DNA of 64,000 nt. Source: Frigoribacterium sp. VKM Ac-2836. GTDB lineage: Bacteria > Actinomycetota > Actinomycetes > Actinomycetales > Microbacteriaceae. The stretch spans positions 620,001 through 684,000 of the forward strand of contig NZ_JABRPK010000002.1 of the NCBI RefSeq assembly GCF_013248995.1, read 5' to 3'. The notes beneath the pieces are model-generated. The model was not told the DNA's origin and searched no databases. It saw only the letters and a list, made by a program, of their open reading frames with translations. Shown one piece after another: positions 54,090-63,733 of the stretch (the stretch's first letter is position 1; each line of letters begins with the position of its first letter). The position numbers and the translations under genes were made by a program.

Positions 54090-55051
54090 CAGTTCGCTCC
54101 CGAGAATGCCTTGCGGCGGTTGATGACGTAGCGGGCGATCGAGTTGACGATCAGCGTGATCACGAACAGCACGAGGCCGGTCGCGATCAGGGTGTTGATC
54201 CCGATGTCGTGTGCTTCGGGGAACCGCAGGGCGATGTTCGCCGCGATGGTCGACGAGTTCGTCGAGGTCAGGATCGCCGGGTTGATGACGAGTGCCGGCG
54301 AGAGGACGAGAGCCACGGCCATCGTTTCGCCGAGCGCACGACCGAGGCCGAGCATCGCCGCCGAGATGACGCCGGGGCGGCCGAACGGCAGCACGGCGAT
54401 CTGGATCATCTCCCACCGGGTGGCGCCGAGGGCCAGCGCGGCCTCTTCGTGCAGCACGGGCGTCTGCAGGAAGACCTCACGGCTCAGGGCCGTGATGATC
54501 GGCAGGATCATCACCGCGAGCACGATCGACGCGGTCAGCAGCGTGCGCCCGGTGCCCGAGACGGGGCCGGCGAAGAGCGGGAACCAGCCGAAGGTGGTCA
54601 CGAGCCAGTCGTAGAAGGGCTGGATGGCGGGGGCGAGCACGATGCTGCCCCAGAGGCCGAAGACGACCGAGGGCACCGCGGCGAGGAGGTCGATGACGTA
54701 GCCGAGACCCTGCGCGAGCTTGCGGGGCGCGTAGTGCGAGATGAAGAGCGCGATGCCGATGGCCACGGGCAGTGCCATCAACAGGGCGAGGGCGGCCGCG
54801 TAGACCGTGCCGAAGGCCAACGGGCCGACGTACTGGAAGAACGTCCCGGGGTAGCCCGAGAGCGAGACCTCACCCGGACCCGCGGTGAGCGCCGGGATGC
54901 TTTGCACGACGAGGAAGAGCGCGACGGCGGCCAGGATCGCGAGGATGAGACCACCCGCGACGACCGTGCTGCCCGAGAAGATGCGGTCGGCGGGGCGTCG
55001 CTTGGGCTTCGGGACGACGGCGGGGGCCGAGGTCGTGGCGGGGGCGGTCAT
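54089..55051 (-). CDS. pstC: phosphate ABC transporter permease PstC
   Basis: The 320-residue permease has six main helices and PstC motifs P-V-A-I-G-I-A-L-F-I-S-H-Y-A-P, I-D-L-L-A-A-V-P-S-V-V-F-G-L-W-G and the EAA loop H-E-E-A-A-L-A-L-G-A-T-R-W-E. It follows pstS after a 122-bp gap that contains a strong hairpin, and overlaps pstA. ATG start. Confidence 0.96.
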   Translation of the reverse strand: MTAPATTSAPAVVPKPKRRPADRIFSGSTVVAGGLILAILAAVALFLVVQSIPALTAGPGEVSLSGYPGTFFQYVGPLAFGTVYAAALALLMALPVAIGIALFISHYAPRKLAQGLGYVIDLLAAVPSVVFGLWGSIVLAPAIQPFYDWLVTTFGWFPLFAGPVSGTGRTLLTASIVLAVMILPIITALSREVFLQTPVLHEEAALALGATRWEMIQIAVLPFGRPGVISAAMLGLGRALGETMAVALVLSPALVINPAILTSTNSSTIAANIALRFPEAHDIGINTLIATGLVLFVITLIVNSIARYVINRRKAFSGAN

Positions 55052-55125
55052 CGGACGGGGTCCTCCGGAGGCTCGGGTGGGGATTCGGGGTGGAGCGGTG
55101 GTTCGTGGTGCCTGTCAGGCCGATG

Positions 55126-55156
55126 GCCCGGGAACGCACGCGGTGCGTTCCCGGGC
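55126..55156 (-). terminator. hairpin between pstS and pstC
   Basis: GCCCGGGAACGCAC and GTGCGTTCCCGGGC form a perfect 14-bp stem with a three-base loop, 18 bp after the pstS stop and without a T-run. Such hairpins inside pst operons can stop part of the transcripts or protect the 5' mRNA, giving more binding protein than permease. That function is inferred. Confidence 0.7.
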
Positions 55157-55173
55157 CTCGGGGTGGTGCCGTG

Positions 55174-56274
55174 TTACTTGATGAGTGCGATGGCGTCGGT
55201 GACCTGGCCCGAGAGGGTGCTCGAGATCGGGGCCGAGCCGGCGGCGTCGGCCGCGACCTTCTGGCCGTCCTCGCTGGTGACGTACGAGAGGTACGACTTC
55301 ACGAGCTCGCCCTTGGCTGCGTCCTCGTAAGACTCGCACGCGATGAGGTAGCTGACCAGGACGATCGGGTAGACGCCCGAGGCGGTCGAGGTGCGGTCGA
55401 GTGCGATGGCGATGTCACCGTCGGTACGACCCTCTTCTTCGGGCGACTCGTCGACGATGGCCGCGGCGGCCTCGGCCGAGTAGCCGACGAAGTCCTCGCC
55501 CACCTTGACCTTGACCGTACCGAGGTCACCGGCGCGCGAGGCGTCGGCGTAGCCGATGGTGCCGGTCCCGTTGGTGACGGCGTCGATCACGCCGGTGGTG
55601 CCCGAGGCACCCTCGCCGCCGAAGGCGGTGGGCCAGGTGCCGTCGGCCTCTTCCGTCCAGGTGTCACCGGCGGTGGCGTGGAGGTAGTCGGTGAAGTTCT
55701 CGGTGGTGCCCGAGTCGTCCGAGCGGTGGACGGCGGTGATGCCCGTGCTGGGCAGGTCGGCGTCGGGGTTGTCCGCCTTGATCTCGGAAGCGTCCCACGT
55801 CGTGATCTTGCCGCTGAAGATGCCGGCCAGGGTGGCGGGCGTGAGGTTCAGTTCTTTCACGCCGTCCAGGTTGAAGACGACCGCGATGGGCGAGACGTAG
55901 GCGGGCAGTTCGACGAGGCCGGTGTCGGGCGTGCAGCCGGCGAAGGTGCTCGACGAGATCTCGTCGGTCGTGAACGCACGGTCGGAGCCGGCGAAGTCCG
56001 CCGCGCCCGAGATGAAGCTCTCGCGGCCGCTGCCGGAGCCGGAGGGCTCGTAGCCGATGTTCGCGTCGGGGTTGGCGGTCTGGAAGGCCGCGACCCATGC
56101 CTCTTGGGCGGCCTGCTGCGACGAGGCGCCGACGCCGGCGATGGTGCCGGAGACGTCGCTTGCCGAGGCGCCGCCCGAAGACGTGGCGCCGCCTTCGTTG
56201 CTGGCGCAGGACGCGAGGAGCATGGTTCCGACCGCGGCGATCGCGACGATGCTGCCGGTGCGCTTGAAGTTCAC
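55174..56274 (-). CDS. pstS: phosphate-binding lipoprotein PstS
   Basis: The 366-residue lipoprotein captures phosphate outside the membrane. A GTG start gives a signal peptide with lipobox L-L-A-S-C near residue 23 and a Gly/Ser linker. PstS hallmarks are G-A-G-A-S-type loop G-V-G-A-S-S-Q-Q-A, Y-E-P-S-G-S-G-S-G-R-E, D-F-A-G-S-D-R-A-F-T and H-R-S-D-D-S-G-T-T-E-N-F. It is first in the operon, behind a candidate PHO box. Confidence 0.96.
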   Translation of the reverse strand: MNFKRTGSIVAIAAVGTMLLASCASNEGGATSSGGASASDVSGTIAGVGASSQQAAQEAWVAAFQTANPDANIGYEPSGSGSGRESFISGAADFAGSDRAFTTDEISSSTFAGCTPDTGLVELPAYVSPIAVVFNLDGVKELNLTPATLAGIFSGKITTWDASEIKADNPDADLPSTGITAVHRSDDSGTTENFTDYLHATAGDTWTEEADGTWPTAFGGEGASGTTGVIDAVTNGTGTIGYADASRAGDLGTVKVKVGEDFVGYSAEAAAAIVDESPEEEGRTDGDIAIALDRTSTASGVYPIVLVSYLIACESYEDAAKGELVKSYLSYVTSEDGQKVAADAAGSAPISSTLSGQVTDAIALIK

Positions 56275-56372
56275 AGAGGGGGTCCTTTTCGGGATGTGAT
56301 GGCTGGGTGCTGTGGGCCAGGTGCCGACCCGTGCGAGACGCTACGGCGATCGGTTAACCACGGTTGCCTGCC

Positions 56373-56393
56373 CCGGTGAACGGAAGGTGAACG
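56373..56393 (-). promoter_or_regulatory. candidate PHO box upstream of pstS
   Basis: Read on the minus strand, GTTCACCTTCC is followed directly by GTTCACCGGGG, an 11-bp direct repeat matching the actinobacterial PhoP-binding consensus. It lies about 100 bp upstream of the pstS start. It implies induction of pstSCAB under phosphate limitation by a PhoRP-type system not in the window. Confidence 0.75.
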
Positions 56394-56500
56394 AGGGGGG
56401 AACATCGGCCGGGACACGCGCGTCCCGACAGCGGTCGCCCCCCGCCCATCACGGGTGGGGGGCAACGATCCTGCTGCCGGGTGAGCCGAGGAGGCGCGGG

Positions 56501-57442
56501 TCAGGCGGCCGGGCCGTGTGTCTCGATCGCGACGAGCGCCGTGTCGTCGACCGAGACGTGCAACACCGTGAACTCGGCCGTGCCGAGAGAGGAGGCACGG
56601 CGCAGGTCGATGCGGTCGCCCCCCTTGGTGCCCAACGAGATCTGTCGGATGACCTCGGGCAGCACGGGGCCGTGGCTGCAGATGACGGCGGCGACCTTCT
56701 TCTTCAGCCGCTTCTTGACGATTCCGGCGATGTCGTCCGTGCCCTGCTCGAAGGCGTCCTGGCTGATGGCGTCGGTCTGCCGGACGCCCACCCTGGTCAA
56801 CTCGGACAGCGGCTCGAGCGTCGCCAGACAGCGGGCCGCCGTGCTGCTCACGATGCGGTTCGGTGCCCAGGCCGCGATGACGGGAGCGATCGACTTGGCC
56901 TGTCGTCGGCCCTGGGGGAGCAGGGGGCGCGTGGCGTCCGAGCCGTGCCAGTCCGACGGTGAGGTGGTCTTGGCGTGACGGAGGGCGACGATCGGGAAGG
57001 TGCGTGCCCGTCCCGTCGTGACGCGGTCGGCGAAACGCTGCAGCACGTCGGCGTCGCGGGCGTAGGTCAACATCGCCTTCGCCTTGTCGACGCCGACCCA
57101 TTCGATGGCGGCGACCTCGTGGTTGGGCGCGAACGTGCCCGCCGCCGCGTAGGACTCATCGGTCACCTCGGCGGACCAGTAGTGCACGACCTTGTCGCGG
57201 CCGCCGGGCAGCAGGTACTCGGCCGTCCCGAGGGGGGCACCGAGCGTGACGCGGTACCCGGTCTCTTCGTGGATCTCGCGCACGGCCGTCTGCGGGGTCG
57301 CCTCGCCGGGGTCGACCTTGCCTTTCGGTAACGAGACGTCCCCGTGGTGGTCGCGATGGATCAGCAGCACCCGCACCTTGCCGTCGACCATGCGCCAGAC
57401 GACGGCACCCGCGGCGACGACGGTCGTCGAGGTGATGGTCAT
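56501..57442 (-). CDS. mutT1: Nudix hydrolase fused to histidine phosphatase (MutT1-like)
   Basis: The 313-residue fusion has an N-terminal Nudix domain (G-x5-E-x5-[UA]-x-R-E-x2-E-E-x-G-U pattern in [20 protein letters not shown]) and a C-terminal histidine-phosphatase domain beginning V-A-L-R-H-A-K-T. This is the architecture of mycobacterial MutT1, which hydrolyses 8-oxo-dGTP and diadenosine polyphosphates. The ATG overlaps the ppk stop by 4 bp, so the pair is coupled. A GAGGAGGCGCGGGT copy at 56488-56501 abuts its stop. Confidence 0.9.
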   Translation of the reverse strand: MTITSTTVVAAGAVVWRMVDGKVRVLLIHRDHHGDVSLPKGKVDPGEATPQTAVREIHEETGYRVTLGAPLGTAEYLLPGGRDKVVHYWSAEVTDESYAAAGTFAPNHEVAAIEWVGVDKAKAMLTYARDADVLQRFADRVTTGRARTFPIVALRHAKTTSPSDWHGSDATRPLLPQGRRQAKSIAPVIAAWAPNRIVSSTAARCLATLEPLSELTRVGVRQTDAISQDAFEQGTDDIAGIVKKRLKKKVAAVICSHGPVLPEVIRQISLGTKGGDRIDLRRASSLGTAEFTVLHVSVDDTALVAIETHGPAA

Positions 57443-59610
57443 CGCTTGGCTCGCTTCCGCTGGGTGATGGCCTTCATCTGCGAGTTCTGCAGGTCGGTCA
57501 GCGATCTGCCGTCGGCGTCGCGAGCGTGGCGGGTCCAGGTGCCGTCGGCCTCGAGCCACCACGAGGCGGTGTCGTCCGACATCGCCTGCTCGAACAGGTC
57601 GGCGACCTCGGCGAGGTGGTCGGCCTGCGTCAGTCGCACGAGGGCCTCGACGCGGCGGTCGAGGTTGCGGTGCATCATGTCGGCGCTGCCGATGAACAGT
57701 TGCGGGTCGCCGTCGTTGGCGAACCAGAACAGACGGCTGTGCTCGAGGTAGCGTCCGAGGATCGACCGCACGCGGATGTTGTCGCTCAGGCCCGGCTCGC
57801 CCGGCTTGATCGTGCAGATGCCCCGCACCCAGACGTCGACGGGGACCCCGGCCTGGCTCGCCTTGTAGAGGGCGTCGATGATCTGCTCGTCGACGATCGA
57901 GTTGATCTTGATGCGGATGCCGGCGGGCCTGCCCGCCTGGGCGTTCTCGATCTCGTTCTGGATCTGCTTGAGCAGGCCGCGGCGGAGGTAGCGAGGAGCG
58001 ACCAGCAGACGCTTGAACTTCTTCTCGATGGCGTAACCCGAGAGCTCGTTGAAGAGCCGCGTCAGGTCTTTGCCGACTTGGTCGTCGGCGGTGAACAGCC
58101 CCATGTCTTCGTAGATGCGGCTGGTCTTGGGGTTGTAGTTGCCCGTGCCGATGTGCGTGTAGTGCTTGAGCGTGCCCTTCTCCTGGCGGATGACCAGGGC
58201 GAGCTTGCAGTGGGTCTTGAGCCCGACGAGGCCGTACACGACGTGCACGCCGGCCTTCTCGAGCTTGCGGGCCCAGGTGATGTTGTTCTGCTCGTCGAAC
58301 CGTGCCTTGACCTCGACGAGTGCGAGCACCTGCTTGCCCGCCTCGGCGGCGTCGATGAGCGCCTCGATGATCGGGCTGTCGCCGCTCGTGCGGTAGAGGG
58401 TCTGCTTGATGGCCAGCACGTTGGGGTCGGCTGCGGCCTGTTCGAGGAACGCCTGCACGCTGGTGGCGAACGACTCGTAGGGGTGGTGCACGAGGATGTC
58501 CTGCCGCGCGATGCTGGCGAACATGTCGGGCTTCATGTTGGGCTCGGTCGGCTGCAGCTGCACGGCCGTCGTCGGCAGGTGCTTGGGGTACTTGAGGTCG
58601 GCCCGAGCCATCTTGGTGATCTCGAAGAGGCCGGCGAGGTCGAGCGGTGCCGGCAGCTTGTAGACCTCTTGGTCGGTCACGTCGAGTTCGCGCACGAGCA
58701 GCTCGAGGGTGACCGGGTCCATGTCGTCGGTGATCTCGAGGCGGATGGGCGGCCCGAAGCGTCGACGCAGCAGCTCGCGTTCGAGGGCCTGGATGAGGTT
58801 CTCGGACTCGTCCTCGTCGACTTCGACGTCTTCGTTCCGGGTGACACGGAACACGTGGTGCTCGACGACCTCCATGCCGGGGAAGAGGTCTTGCAGGTGG
58901 TTGGCGATGAGGTCCTCGAGCGGGATGAACCGCACGCGACCGCTGTCGTTGTCGGGCAGCTGCACGAAGCGCGGCAGCATCTGCGGCACCTTGAGCCGCG
59001 CGAACTCCTGGCGCATCGTCTTGGGATTGCGCACGCGGATGGACAGGTTCAGCGACAGCCCCGAGATGTACGGGAAGGGGTGGGCCGGGTCGACCGCCAG
59101 CGGCATGAGGACCGGGAAGATCTGTTCGGCGAAGATCTCGCGCATGCGGACCCGGTCGGCCTCTTCGAGGTCGGACCAGTTCTCGATGTGGATGCCCGCG
59201 TCGTCGAGGTCGGGCCTGACCAGGTCGAGGAACGCCCGCGCGTGTCGCTCTTGGAGCTCGTGGGCCATCTTGCTGATGTCGGCCAACACCTCGTTCGGCC
59301 CGCGCCCCACGTTGGTCGGCACGGCCAGGCCGGTGGCGATCCGGCGCTTGAGGCCCGCGACGCGCACCATGAAGAACTCGTCGAGGTTGCTGGCGAAGAT
59401 CGCCAGGAAGTTCGCGCGTTCGAGCAACGGGGTGGTGGGGTCTTCGGCGAGTTCGAGCACGCGCTGGTTGAAGGCGAGCCAGCTCAGTTCTCGGTCGAGG
59501 TACCGCTCGGCGGGCAGGGTGCCGTCCTCGAAGCTGACGATCTCGTCGAAGTCGTCGAGGAAGTCGGGGGTGACGCCGGCACCGTCGACGCGGGGTTCGC
59601 TGCTGTCCAT
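57439..59610 (-). CDS. ppk: polyphosphate kinase
   Basis: PPK1 reversibly makes inorganic polyphosphate from ATP. The 723-residue protein shows the N-terminal [28 protein letters not shown], the catalytic region [20 protein letters not shown] and the second His region [13 protein letters not shown] complementary to 59608-59610. It reads leftward into mutT1 and then towards pstS, so phosphate capture and storage genes are adjacent. Confidence 0.96.
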   Translation of the reverse strand: MDSSEPRVDGAGVTPDFLDDFDEIVSFEDGTLPAERYLDRELSWLAFNQRVLELAEDPTTPLLERANFLAIFASNLDEFFMVRVAGLKRRIATGLAVPTNVGRGPNEVLADISKMAHELQERHARAFLDLVRPDLDDAGIHIENWSDLEEADRVRMREIFAEQIFPVLMPLAVDPAHPFPYISGLSLNLSIRVRNPKTMRQEFARLKVPQMLPRFVQLPDNDSGRVRFIPLEDLIANHLQDLFPGMEVVEHHVFRVTRNEDVEVDEDESENLIQALERELLRRRFGPPIRLEITDDMDPVTLELLVRELDVTDQEVYKLPAPLDLAGLFEITKMARADLKYPKHLPTTAVQLQPTEPNMKPDMFASIARQDILVHHPYESFATSVQAFLEQAAADPNVLAIKQTLYRTSGDSPIIEALIDAAEAGKQVLALVEVKARFDEQNNITWARKLEKAGVHVVYGLVGLKTHCKLALVIRQEKGTLKHYTHIGTGNYNPKTSRIYEDMGLFTADDQVGKDLTRLFNELSGYAIEKKFKRLLVAPRYLRRGLLKQIQNEIENAQAGRPAGIRIKINSIVDEQIIDALYKASQAGVPVDVWVRGICTIKPGEPGLSDNIRVRSILGRYLEHSRLFWFANDGDPQLFIGSADMMHRNLDRRVEALVRLTQADHLAEVADLFEQAMSDDTASWWLEADGTWTRHARDADGRSLTDLQNSQMKAITQRKRAKR

Positions 59611-59710
59611 CGCACCATCGTGCCACCCCCGACGTCCTCGCAGCGTCGTCGCGGGTAAACGCGAGATGACGTGTGGATCCACCGAGGTCGGGGGAGGAGC
59701 GCTCCCACGG

Positions 59711-59749
59711 ACGACGACGCCCCCGCCGGGTCGGCGGGGGCGTCGTCGT
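59711..59749 (-). terminator. 17-bp GC hairpin
   Basis: ACGACGACGCCCCCGCC (59711-59727) and its exact complement (59733-59749) surround a five-base loop. It lies 15 bp beyond the stop of the small membrane gene at 59765 on the minus strand, so it most likely ends that transcript before ppk. Confidence 0.75.
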
Positions 59750-59764
59750 ACGCGGGTGTCGCGC

Positions 59765-59983
59765 CTACTTCTCTTCGTTCTTCAAGGCGAGGCCCAGGGC
59801 GAAGAACGTCGGGGCCCAGTGGCCGATGAAGATGCCCCAGCGGTCGGACTGGGCCTTGTCGGACGAGTCCTTGCCCTGTGAGGCGAGCCAGGCCACGAGG
59901 GCGATGACGATCGAGGCGAAACCGCCCCAGTAGGCGTGCTTGCTCTGGAGGCCGAGATCGGAAAGGAACTTGACGGGGTTCAT
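59765..59983 (-). CDS. small two-helix membrane protein
   Basis: This 72-residue protein has a good AGGAGA Shine-Dalgarno seven bases before the ATG. It has a first hydrophobic segment at about 21-36 ([13 protein letters not shown]) and a second at about 50-66 ([16 protein letters not shown]), joined by a charged loop and ended by K-N-E-E-K. No family is recognised. It resembles small actinobacterial membrane proteins of unknown role. Confidence 0.75.
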   Translation of the reverse strand: MNPVKFLSDLGLQSKHAYWGGFASIVIALVAWLASQGKDSSDKAQSDRWGIFIGHWAPTFFALGLALKNEEK

Positions 59984-60125
59984 GATGTTCTCCTGACGAT
60001 GGTGTGCGTGCCGTACGCGGTGCCTCAATCCACTCCCTGGTGCTGTGAGCCCGGTGGCAGGCGGACGGGTCCTGCAGGAGTAAGCCCTGACAGGCCATTC
60101 CTGTACCCCGGCTGTACCCCTCGCG

Positions 60126-61529
60126 TCACGTGAGGGGTGTGGCGACGCTGGACGTGAAGGTGGCGCCGTCACCGGTCACGTCGCTGATCAGGCCCCCCAC
60201 CCGTACGGGCACCGGCGCGAGGGAACCGTAGGTGCCGCGGTTGCCGGCCGCGTCGACTCCCTCGGCGGTGAACGAGGCCGAGCCGGGAGTCGTCGTGCTG
60301 ACCGTCCAACCGCCGTCCTGCCAGTCGCCGACGGTGAACTGAGGCGCGGACTCGAGGGTCCACTTCTGCCCGGTCAACGTGTACCGGCCCGACTCCGTGT
60401 CGTACAGCCCGAAGCTGCAGCCCACGGGACGCAGATCGGTCGAGGCGACGCAGCCCGCGACCCAGGCGTCGACGGCCGCGTTCGCCGCCGTGACGCCCGA
60501 CGGTGTGAGCGTGGTGGTGACCAGGGTCGGTGGGGCGGCCGTCTCGACGCCTTCGACGACCGCCGTGGCGGACGTGGCCGTGTACGAGTCGTTCTCGGTG
60601 GCGAGGGCCACCTCGTAGCTGCCGGGGAAGGCCTTGAGCTCCACCGAGCCGTCGGATCCCCGCGTCACGGGCGTGCCGTCGACGGCGACCTCGGCCGATG
60701 CCGGGCCGGCGACCTGCACCGCGACGGTGCCGAGGTCGACGGGCTGCAGCGCCCATCGGTCGAAGAACAACAGGTCTCGGCCGTCCCGCACGAGGGTGAA
60801 CTTCTGCGCGTGGGTCGAGCCGTCGGACCGGTGCACGACGGCTTCGACCTGCGCGTCGTCGTCGTCGGTCGCGACGGAACCGACCCGGAAGCCGTCGACC
60901 CGGTCGTCGGCCGCGGCGTAGGCCTCGTCGGTCAACAACACGTCGCCGTCGCTCGCCTCGGTGCCGTCGAGGGCCATCGCACGTTCCACCTCGCCGGCTC
61001 GGACGGCGCCGAGGTAGTCCTGGACGGTCGCCTCGGGCCGGTGGGAAGCGCTCATCGTGGCGAAGGTCACAGCGCCCGCCACGACCAGCACGAGCAGCAG
61101 GGCCGATCCGCCGATGACACCGACCAGCAGCCGTCGCCGTCGCGCGGCCTGCTCGGGCGTCCTCGGTGCCGGGGGTGTCGGAGCCTGGGCGTAGGCGAAC
61201 TGTTCGGTCGGCCCTCCGTAGGTCGGCTGCCCGTGGGCTGCCTGCCCGTACCCGGCGTGACCGTAGGCCTCCTGCCCGTGTCCGGCCGGCGGCTGACCGT
61301 AGGCGCCCTGCCCCTGTTCGGCCGGCGGCTGACCGTAGGTGCCCGCGGACTGCTCGGCGTACCCCGCGGGGTGGTGCCCGTACGGCAGCCCGGGGTAGGG
61401 GAATGCCCCAGGGGCCACCGGCGGCTCGTACTGCTGCCCGTCGTGCCGCTGCCCCTCGTGCCGCTGCCCCTCGTCCCCTGGCCCGTCGTGCCCCTGGTCG
61501 TCGCCGTCCGGTCTGGTCTGATCGGTCAT
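60126..61529 (-). CDS. single-pass membrane protein with Gln/Gly/Tyr-rich cytoplasmic tail
   Basis: The 467-residue protein begins with about 130 residues rich in Gln, Gly, Tyr, Pro and His. These include near-repeats of H-E-G-Q-R and of Y-G-Q-P-P-A-x-x-G-Q-x-A. A basic R-R-R-R precedes one transmembrane helix at about 134-157. The extracytoplasmic part shows a domain of about 100 residues (R-P-E-A-T-V-Q-D-Y-L-G-A-V-R-A-G) like DUF4878/NTF2-like lipoprotein modules and a later Ig-like region with two Cys (G-C-V-A-S and G-C-S-F). The layout is like actinobacterial proteins attached to kinases, but no kinase is present. Function unknown. Confidence 0.75.
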   Translation of the reverse strand: MTDQTRPDGDDQGHDGPGDEGQRHEGQRHDGQQYEPPVAPGAFPYPGLPYGHHPAGYAEQSAGTYGQPPAEQGQGAYGQPPAGHGQEAYGHAGYGQAAHGQPTYGGPTEQFAYAQAPTPPAPRTPEQAARRRRLLVGVIGGSALLLVLVVAGAVTFATMSASHRPEATVQDYLGAVRAGEVERAMALDGTEASDGDVLLTDEAYAAADDRVDGFRVGSVATDDDDAQVEAVVHRSDGSTHAQKFTLVRDGRDLLFFDRWALQPVDLGTVAVQVAGPASAEVAVDGTPVTRGSDGSVELKAFPGSYEVALATENDSYTATSATAVVEGVETAAPPTLVTTTLTPSGVTAANAAVDAWVAGCVASTDLRPVGCSFGLYDTESGRYTLTGQKWTLESAPQFTVGDWQDGGWTVSTTTPGSASFTAEGVDAAGNRGTYGSLAPVPVRVGGLISDVTGDGATFTSSVATPLT

Positions 61530-61626
61530 GTCGCCCCCTCGATCGCTGTCATCCTATCGGCAGGATATCAGTGGACCGGATCAGCGAGCGCCCCCCGATC
61601 GAGAAAGGATCGTGGGTGGGTGGGAC

Positions 61627-62457
61627 TCAGCGCGAGAGCGTGTACTGCACGTCGACCGCGTGGTCCGTGAACCCCCGGGCGGCGTAGAGCCGCAGGGCGG
61701 CCGTGTTGTCGCCTTCGACGTAGAGCGCCGCGGTGCGGGCCCCCCGCTCGGCGAGGCGGGCGAACCCGGCGTCGACCACCGCGCCTCCGAGGCCCTCGCC
61801 CTGGTGGTCGGGCGAGACGCCGACCGCATAGAACTCGCCGGGCTGGCCCTCGTCGAGCTTCAACCAGCAGAACGCCAGCAGTTCGTCGTCGCGCCAGAGC
61901 AGGACGAAGTCGTCGGCGTCGAACCACGGCTCGGCCCGCCGGGCGTCGAGGTCGGACTGGGCGAGGGAGCCCTGCTCGGGGTGGTCGGCGAACGCCCGGG
62001 AGTTGAGATCGAGCCAGGCCCGGTCGTCGACTCCCGGTCGGAAGGAGGCGACCCGGTCGCCGTCACGGAGGCGGGGCGCGCGGGGCTCGGTTGCCACGGG
62101 CGCGCGCTGTTGCAGCAGGCGCCGCGTCTCGACGAGGCCGAAGCGCGCGGCGAGCACACGAGAGCCCGGGTGGTCGCCGTGGGCCCAGAGCAGCAGCGGC
62201 CCCCGGGTCTCGTCGACGAGACGTTGCACCAGCTCGGCACCGCGACCCTGGCGGCGGTCGTCGGGGTGCACGACCAGTTCGGCCTCACCGTCGCGCAGCA
62301 CCGCCGCGGCGTGCGGGTCGCCGACGACGGTCGCCACGCCCGACCGGACGTCGACCAGGGACTGGTCGGAGAACGGCGGGCTGCCGTCCGCCTCGGTCGC
62401 CGCGCGCGCGAGCACCGGAACGAAGGAGGCGCCGGTCGAGTCGGTCGAGCCCGTCAC
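61627..62457 (-). CDS. mshD: mycothiol synthase
   Basis: MshD acetylates Cys-GlcN-Ins with acetyl-CoA in the last step of mycothiol synthesis, so the organism makes this actinobacterial thiol. The 276-residue protein has two GNAT domains: a degenerate first with H-P-D-D-R-R-Q-G-R-G-A-E-L-V, and an active second with the Y-A-V-G-V-S-P-D-H-Q-G-E-G-L-G acetyl-CoA loop, N-T-A-A-L-R-L-Y-A-A-R-G-F and the final V-D-V-Q-Y-T-L. GTG start 13 bp after the glnR stop, so both are likely cotranscribed. Confidence 0.92.
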   Translation of the reverse strand: MTGSTDSTGASFVPVLARAATEADGSPPFSDQSLVDVRSGVATVVGDPHAAAVLRDGEAELVVHPDDRRQGRGAELVQRLVDETRGPLLLWAHGDHPGSRVLAARFGLVETRRLLQQRAPVATEPRAPRLRDGDRVASFRPGVDDRAWLDLNSRAFADHPEQGSLAQSDLDARRAEPWFDADDFVLLWRDDELLAFCWLKLDEGQPGEFYAVGVSPDHQGEGLGGAVVDAGFARLAERGARTAALYVEGDNTAALRLYAARGFTDHAVDVQYTLSR

Positions 62458-62470
62458 CGCGGCACCGTGC

Positions 62471-63151
62471 TCACGAGACCACGGCCTGGGCGTCGTCGTC
62501 GTACACGTTGAAGCGGTAACCCACGTTGCGCACCGTGCCGATCAACGACTCGAGGTCGCCGAGCTTGGCCCGGAGGCGCCTGACGTGCACGTCGACCGTG
62601 CGGGTCCCGCCGAAGTAGTCGTAGCCCCAGACCTCGCTGAGCAGCTGCTCGCGGGTGAAGACGCGGGACGGGTGCGTGGCGAAGAAGCGGAGCAACTCGA
62701 ACTCTTTGAAGGTGAGGTCGAGGGGACGGCCGTGCACCTTGGCCGAGTAGCTGGCCTCGTCGATGACGACACCCGAGGCGTGGATCTTCGAGCCGTTCTG
62801 CGACTGGGCGAGACGCCCGGTCACCAGGCGGATGCGGGCGTCGATCTCGGCGGGACCGGCGGTCTCGAGGATGACGTCGTCCACGCCCCACTCGCTGTTG
62901 ACGGCGGTCAGTCCGCCCTCGGTGAGCACGAGGACGAGGGGCACCGTGACGCCGGTGGTGCGCAGGATCTTGCAGAGCGACTTGGCGCTGGCGAGGTCGG
63001 CGCGGGCGTCGACGAAGATCAGGTCGCTCGACGGAGCGTTCACCAGTTGCGCTGGTTCGGCCGGGATCTGCCGGGTACGGTGGCTGAGCAGAGCGAGCGA
63101 CGGCAGGACGTCGGGGCCGCCCGCGGAGGTCAGTACCAAGAGCTGCGCCAC
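62471..63151 (-). CDS. glnR: GlnR-type OmpR-family nitrogen regulator
   Basis: This 226-residue orphan response regulator closely follows Streptomyces GlnR: start [30 protein letters not shown] and [12 protein letters not shown]. The winged helix has [10 protein letters not shown] and [25 protein letters not shown]. The receiver lacks the full acidic pocket, as in GlnR, and no kinase gene is adjacent. GTG start with GGAGG upstream. It probably controls nitrogen assimilation genes elsewhere. Confidence 0.92.
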   Translation of the reverse strand: MAQLLVLTSAGGPDVLPSLALLSHRTRQIPAEPAQLVNAPSSDLIFVDARADLASAKSLCKILRTTGVTVPLVLVLTEGGLTAVNSEWGVDDVILETAGPAEIDARIRLVTGRLAQSQNGSKIHASGVVIDEASYSAKVHGRPLDLTFKEFELLRFFATHPSRVFTREQLLSEVWGYDYFGGTRTVDVHVRRLRAKLGDLESLIGTVRNVGYRFNVYDDDAQAVVS

Positions 63152-63264
63152 ACGACCTCCAGTGAATGTACTGTCGAGCAGTCTAAAACATGAGACCCCG
63201 CCACTCCGACCATCCGATGCTAGGGCAGGTCGGTAGAACGGCGGACACGAACGAGGGACGAACG

Positions 63265-63555
63265 GTGCAGACAGGCGAACGAGACGTCGACGCGACGACG
63301 GCACGGCTCAAGCCGATCACCGTCGTCCCCGTCTGGGTGGCCACGCTCGTGGTCGCGGTGCTGATCGGTCTGCGCTCGCCCGCCTCCGAGTACTGGGACC
63401 ACGTCGTCCTGGCGCTCGGCGGAGCGATCGTGCTGACCTTCGTGTTGCAGCTGGCCACCAGCCAGAAGGACGGCCTCGTCTCACGCACCATGCTGAGCAC
63501 CTGCGGCAGCCTGGTCATCCTCGCCGTGGTGACGGGCGTCGTCGCGCTCGTCTGA
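63265..63555 (+). CDS. three-helix membrane protein of unknown function
   Basis: This 96-residue protein (GTG start, GAGGGA six to eleven bases upstream) has a short charged N terminus and three hydrophobic segments: about 18-34 ([16 protein letters not shown]), 44-62 ([15 protein letters not shown]) and 74-96. No family motif is recognised. It is divergent from glnR; an in-frame ATG at 63190 exists but has no Shine-Dalgarno. Confidence 0.7.
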   Translation: MQTGERDVDATTARLKPITVVPVWVATLVVAVLIGLRSPASEYWDHVVLALGGAIVLTFVLQLATSQKDGLVSRTMLSTCGSLVILAVVTGVVALV

Positions 63556-63609
63556 ACGGTCGCCCAGAGGTGCTGGGCACGCCGGTGGTCGCCGGGTAGG
63601 CTCGACACC

Positions 63610-63726
63610 ATGGATTCCCTGCTCGCACTCGAGGTGTTCTACATCGGGCTCCTCGGCCTCGCCACCCTCGCCATCGGCTTCGTCTCGGTCGTCGTCCTGC
63701 TCAAGTTGTTCAAGGGTCAGCGCTGA
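63610..63726 (+). CDS. 38-residue single-helix membrane peptide
   Basis: This tiny gene encodes M-D-S-L-L-A-L-E-V-F-Y-I-G-L, a long hydrophobic stretch to about residue 32, and a basic end K-L-F-K-G-Q-R. It lies 55 bp after the preceding membrane gene and eight bases before the nitrobindin-like gene, so it may be cotranscribed. Its regular hydrophobic pattern and tight placement favour a real gene, but no homologue can be named. Confidence 0.6.
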   Translation: MDSLLALEVFYIGLLGLATLAIGFVSVVVLLKLFKGQR

Positions 63727-63733
63727 CCGCTCC

